DNA of 64,000 nucleotides from Agrobacterium vitis (GTDB taxonomy: Bacteria; Pseudomonadota; Alphaproteobacteria; Rhizobiales; Rhizobiaceae), in the NCBI RefSeq assembly GCF_013337045.2, contig NZ_CP118259.1, positions 372,001 through 436,000 on the forward strand, read 5' to 3'. Positions 63,511-64,000 of this stretch are shown here, in pieces. Numbering within the stretch: the first letter of the stretch is position 1; each line of letters starts with the position of its first letter. Position numbers and translations under genes: made by a program. The notes below the pieces were generated by a model. That model did no database searches, had not been told where the DNA came from, and saw only the letters and a program-made list of their open reading frames with translations.

Positions 63511-64000
63511 ATGGCCGACGACATCAAATCCATTGCCGCACTGATTGCGAGCGAGATCAATGCCCGAGCCGATCAGGTGATCTCCGCGGTGGATTTGTTG
63601 GATGGCGGTGCCACGGTTCCCTTCATCGCCCGCTACCGCAAGGAAGTCACCGGTGGGCTGGATGATACGCAATTGCGCAATCTGGCCGAGCGCTTGACTT
63701 ACTTGCGTGAGCTTGGCGCGCGCCGCAAAGCGATTGTCGATAGCATCACCTCACAAGACAAGATGACCGATGAACTGGCCATCAAGATTGCCCGCACCAC
63801 CACCAAGGCGGAGCTGGAAGACATCTATCTGCCCTATAAGCCCAAACGCCGCACCCGCGCCGAAATCGCCCGCGAAAAGGGTTTGGAGCCGCTGGCCAAT
63901 GCGATTTGGGAAGACCGCAGCAGTGATCCGGCCAAGCTGGCAGAGGCCTATGTGAAGGGCGAAGTGGCCGACGTCAAAGCGGCCCTGGAAGGTGCGCGCG
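63511..64000 (+). CDS. tex: Tex family RNA-binding transcription accessory protein (N-terminal part)
   Basis: The frame is open from the ATG at 63511 to the end of the window (163 codons) and continues beyond it. The sequence ADDIKSIAALIASEINARADQV, then LLDGGATVPFIARYRKEVTGGLDD, then YLPYKPKRRTRAEIAREKGLEPLA is the N-terminal domain of Tex (YqgF/HhH/S1-containing) proteins, which bind nucleic acid. AAGGAAG lies seven bases before the ATG. Full-length Tex is about 770 residues. Confidence 0.93.
   Translation, partial: MADDIKSIAALIASEINARADQVISAVDLLDGGATVPFIARYRKEVTGGLDDTQLRNLAERLTYLRELGARRKAIVDSITSQDKMTDELAIKIARTTTKAELEDIYLPYKPKRRTRAEIAREKGLEPLANAIWEDRSSDPAKLAEAYVKGEVADVKAALEGAR

Overview
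The window reads as chromosomal DNA of an alphaproteobacterium of the family Rhizobiaceae, most likely the Agrobacterium/Allorhizobium vitis group. This is inferred from protein families and gene order I recognise, not from a database search. Pointers are the Kdo/lipid A block beside mutL and a DUF2093 gene, an F0 operon with both b' and b subunits, a DUF4170 gene, an HPE1-like secreted protein, and dispersed RIME-type palindromic repeats. Coding density is high and genes on both strands are mostly housekeeping. I see no prophage, insertion sequence, CRISPR array or rRNA.

Layout. 0-5 kb: tRNA-Gln, a Ppx/GppA phosphatase with a long basic and His-rich N-terminus, rlmE, a VOC protein and a GGDEF/EAL protein. 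5-15.5 kb: a PAS/receiver protein, mutL, DUF2093, then a minus-strand envelope and maintenance block (lpxK, HAD phosphatase, waaA, DUF4170, inositol-monophosphatase-type enzyme, pmbA-type protease). 15.5-25 kb: Kef-type antiporter, patatin-like protein, rsmD, rluB with a very long tail, tadA, an exported metallo-beta-lactamase-fold protein, an MFS pump and a PRC-barrel protein. 25-34 kb: SMP-30 lactonase, a LuxR-type regulator, a NasS-like nitrate sensor followed by an apparently orphaned sigma-54/attenuator leader, mrp, corA and kup. 34-37 kb: the F0 ATP synthase operon atpI-B-E-F'-F. 37-48 kb: rnhB, a radical SAM protein with a LexA box, moaB, ispE, a secreted TPR protein, a polyprenyl diphosphate synthase, a tRNA-modifying methyltransferase and an S49 peptidase. 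48-57 kb: an HWE histidine kinase and the glyQ...glyS region, interrupted by a membrane protein and an EPSP synthase. 57-64 kb: a ParDE toxin-antitoxin pair, DUF523, a chemoreceptor, the HPE1-like protein, purD, an acyltransferase and the start of tex.

The most unusual points are these. glyS carries two in-frame insertions: an AT-rich segment of about 255 bp with no counterpart I recognise, and a palindromic repeat of a family also found between genes at 38.2-38.4 kb. A sigma-54 promoter (GG-N10-GC) precedes a leader with mutually exclusive hairpins and a terminator, beside a NasS-like gene but with no nitrate genes downstream. A perfect GAAC-N7-GAAC LexA box sits upstream of the radical SAM gene. 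A structured intergenic segment lies at 38.5-38.7 kb. Several palindromic repeats contain the stop codons, or abut the start codon, of their neighbours.

Many starts given here differ from the longest open frame. They were moved to the ATG, GTG or TTG with a Shine-Dalgarno match or where family homology begins; the reason is given in each entry.
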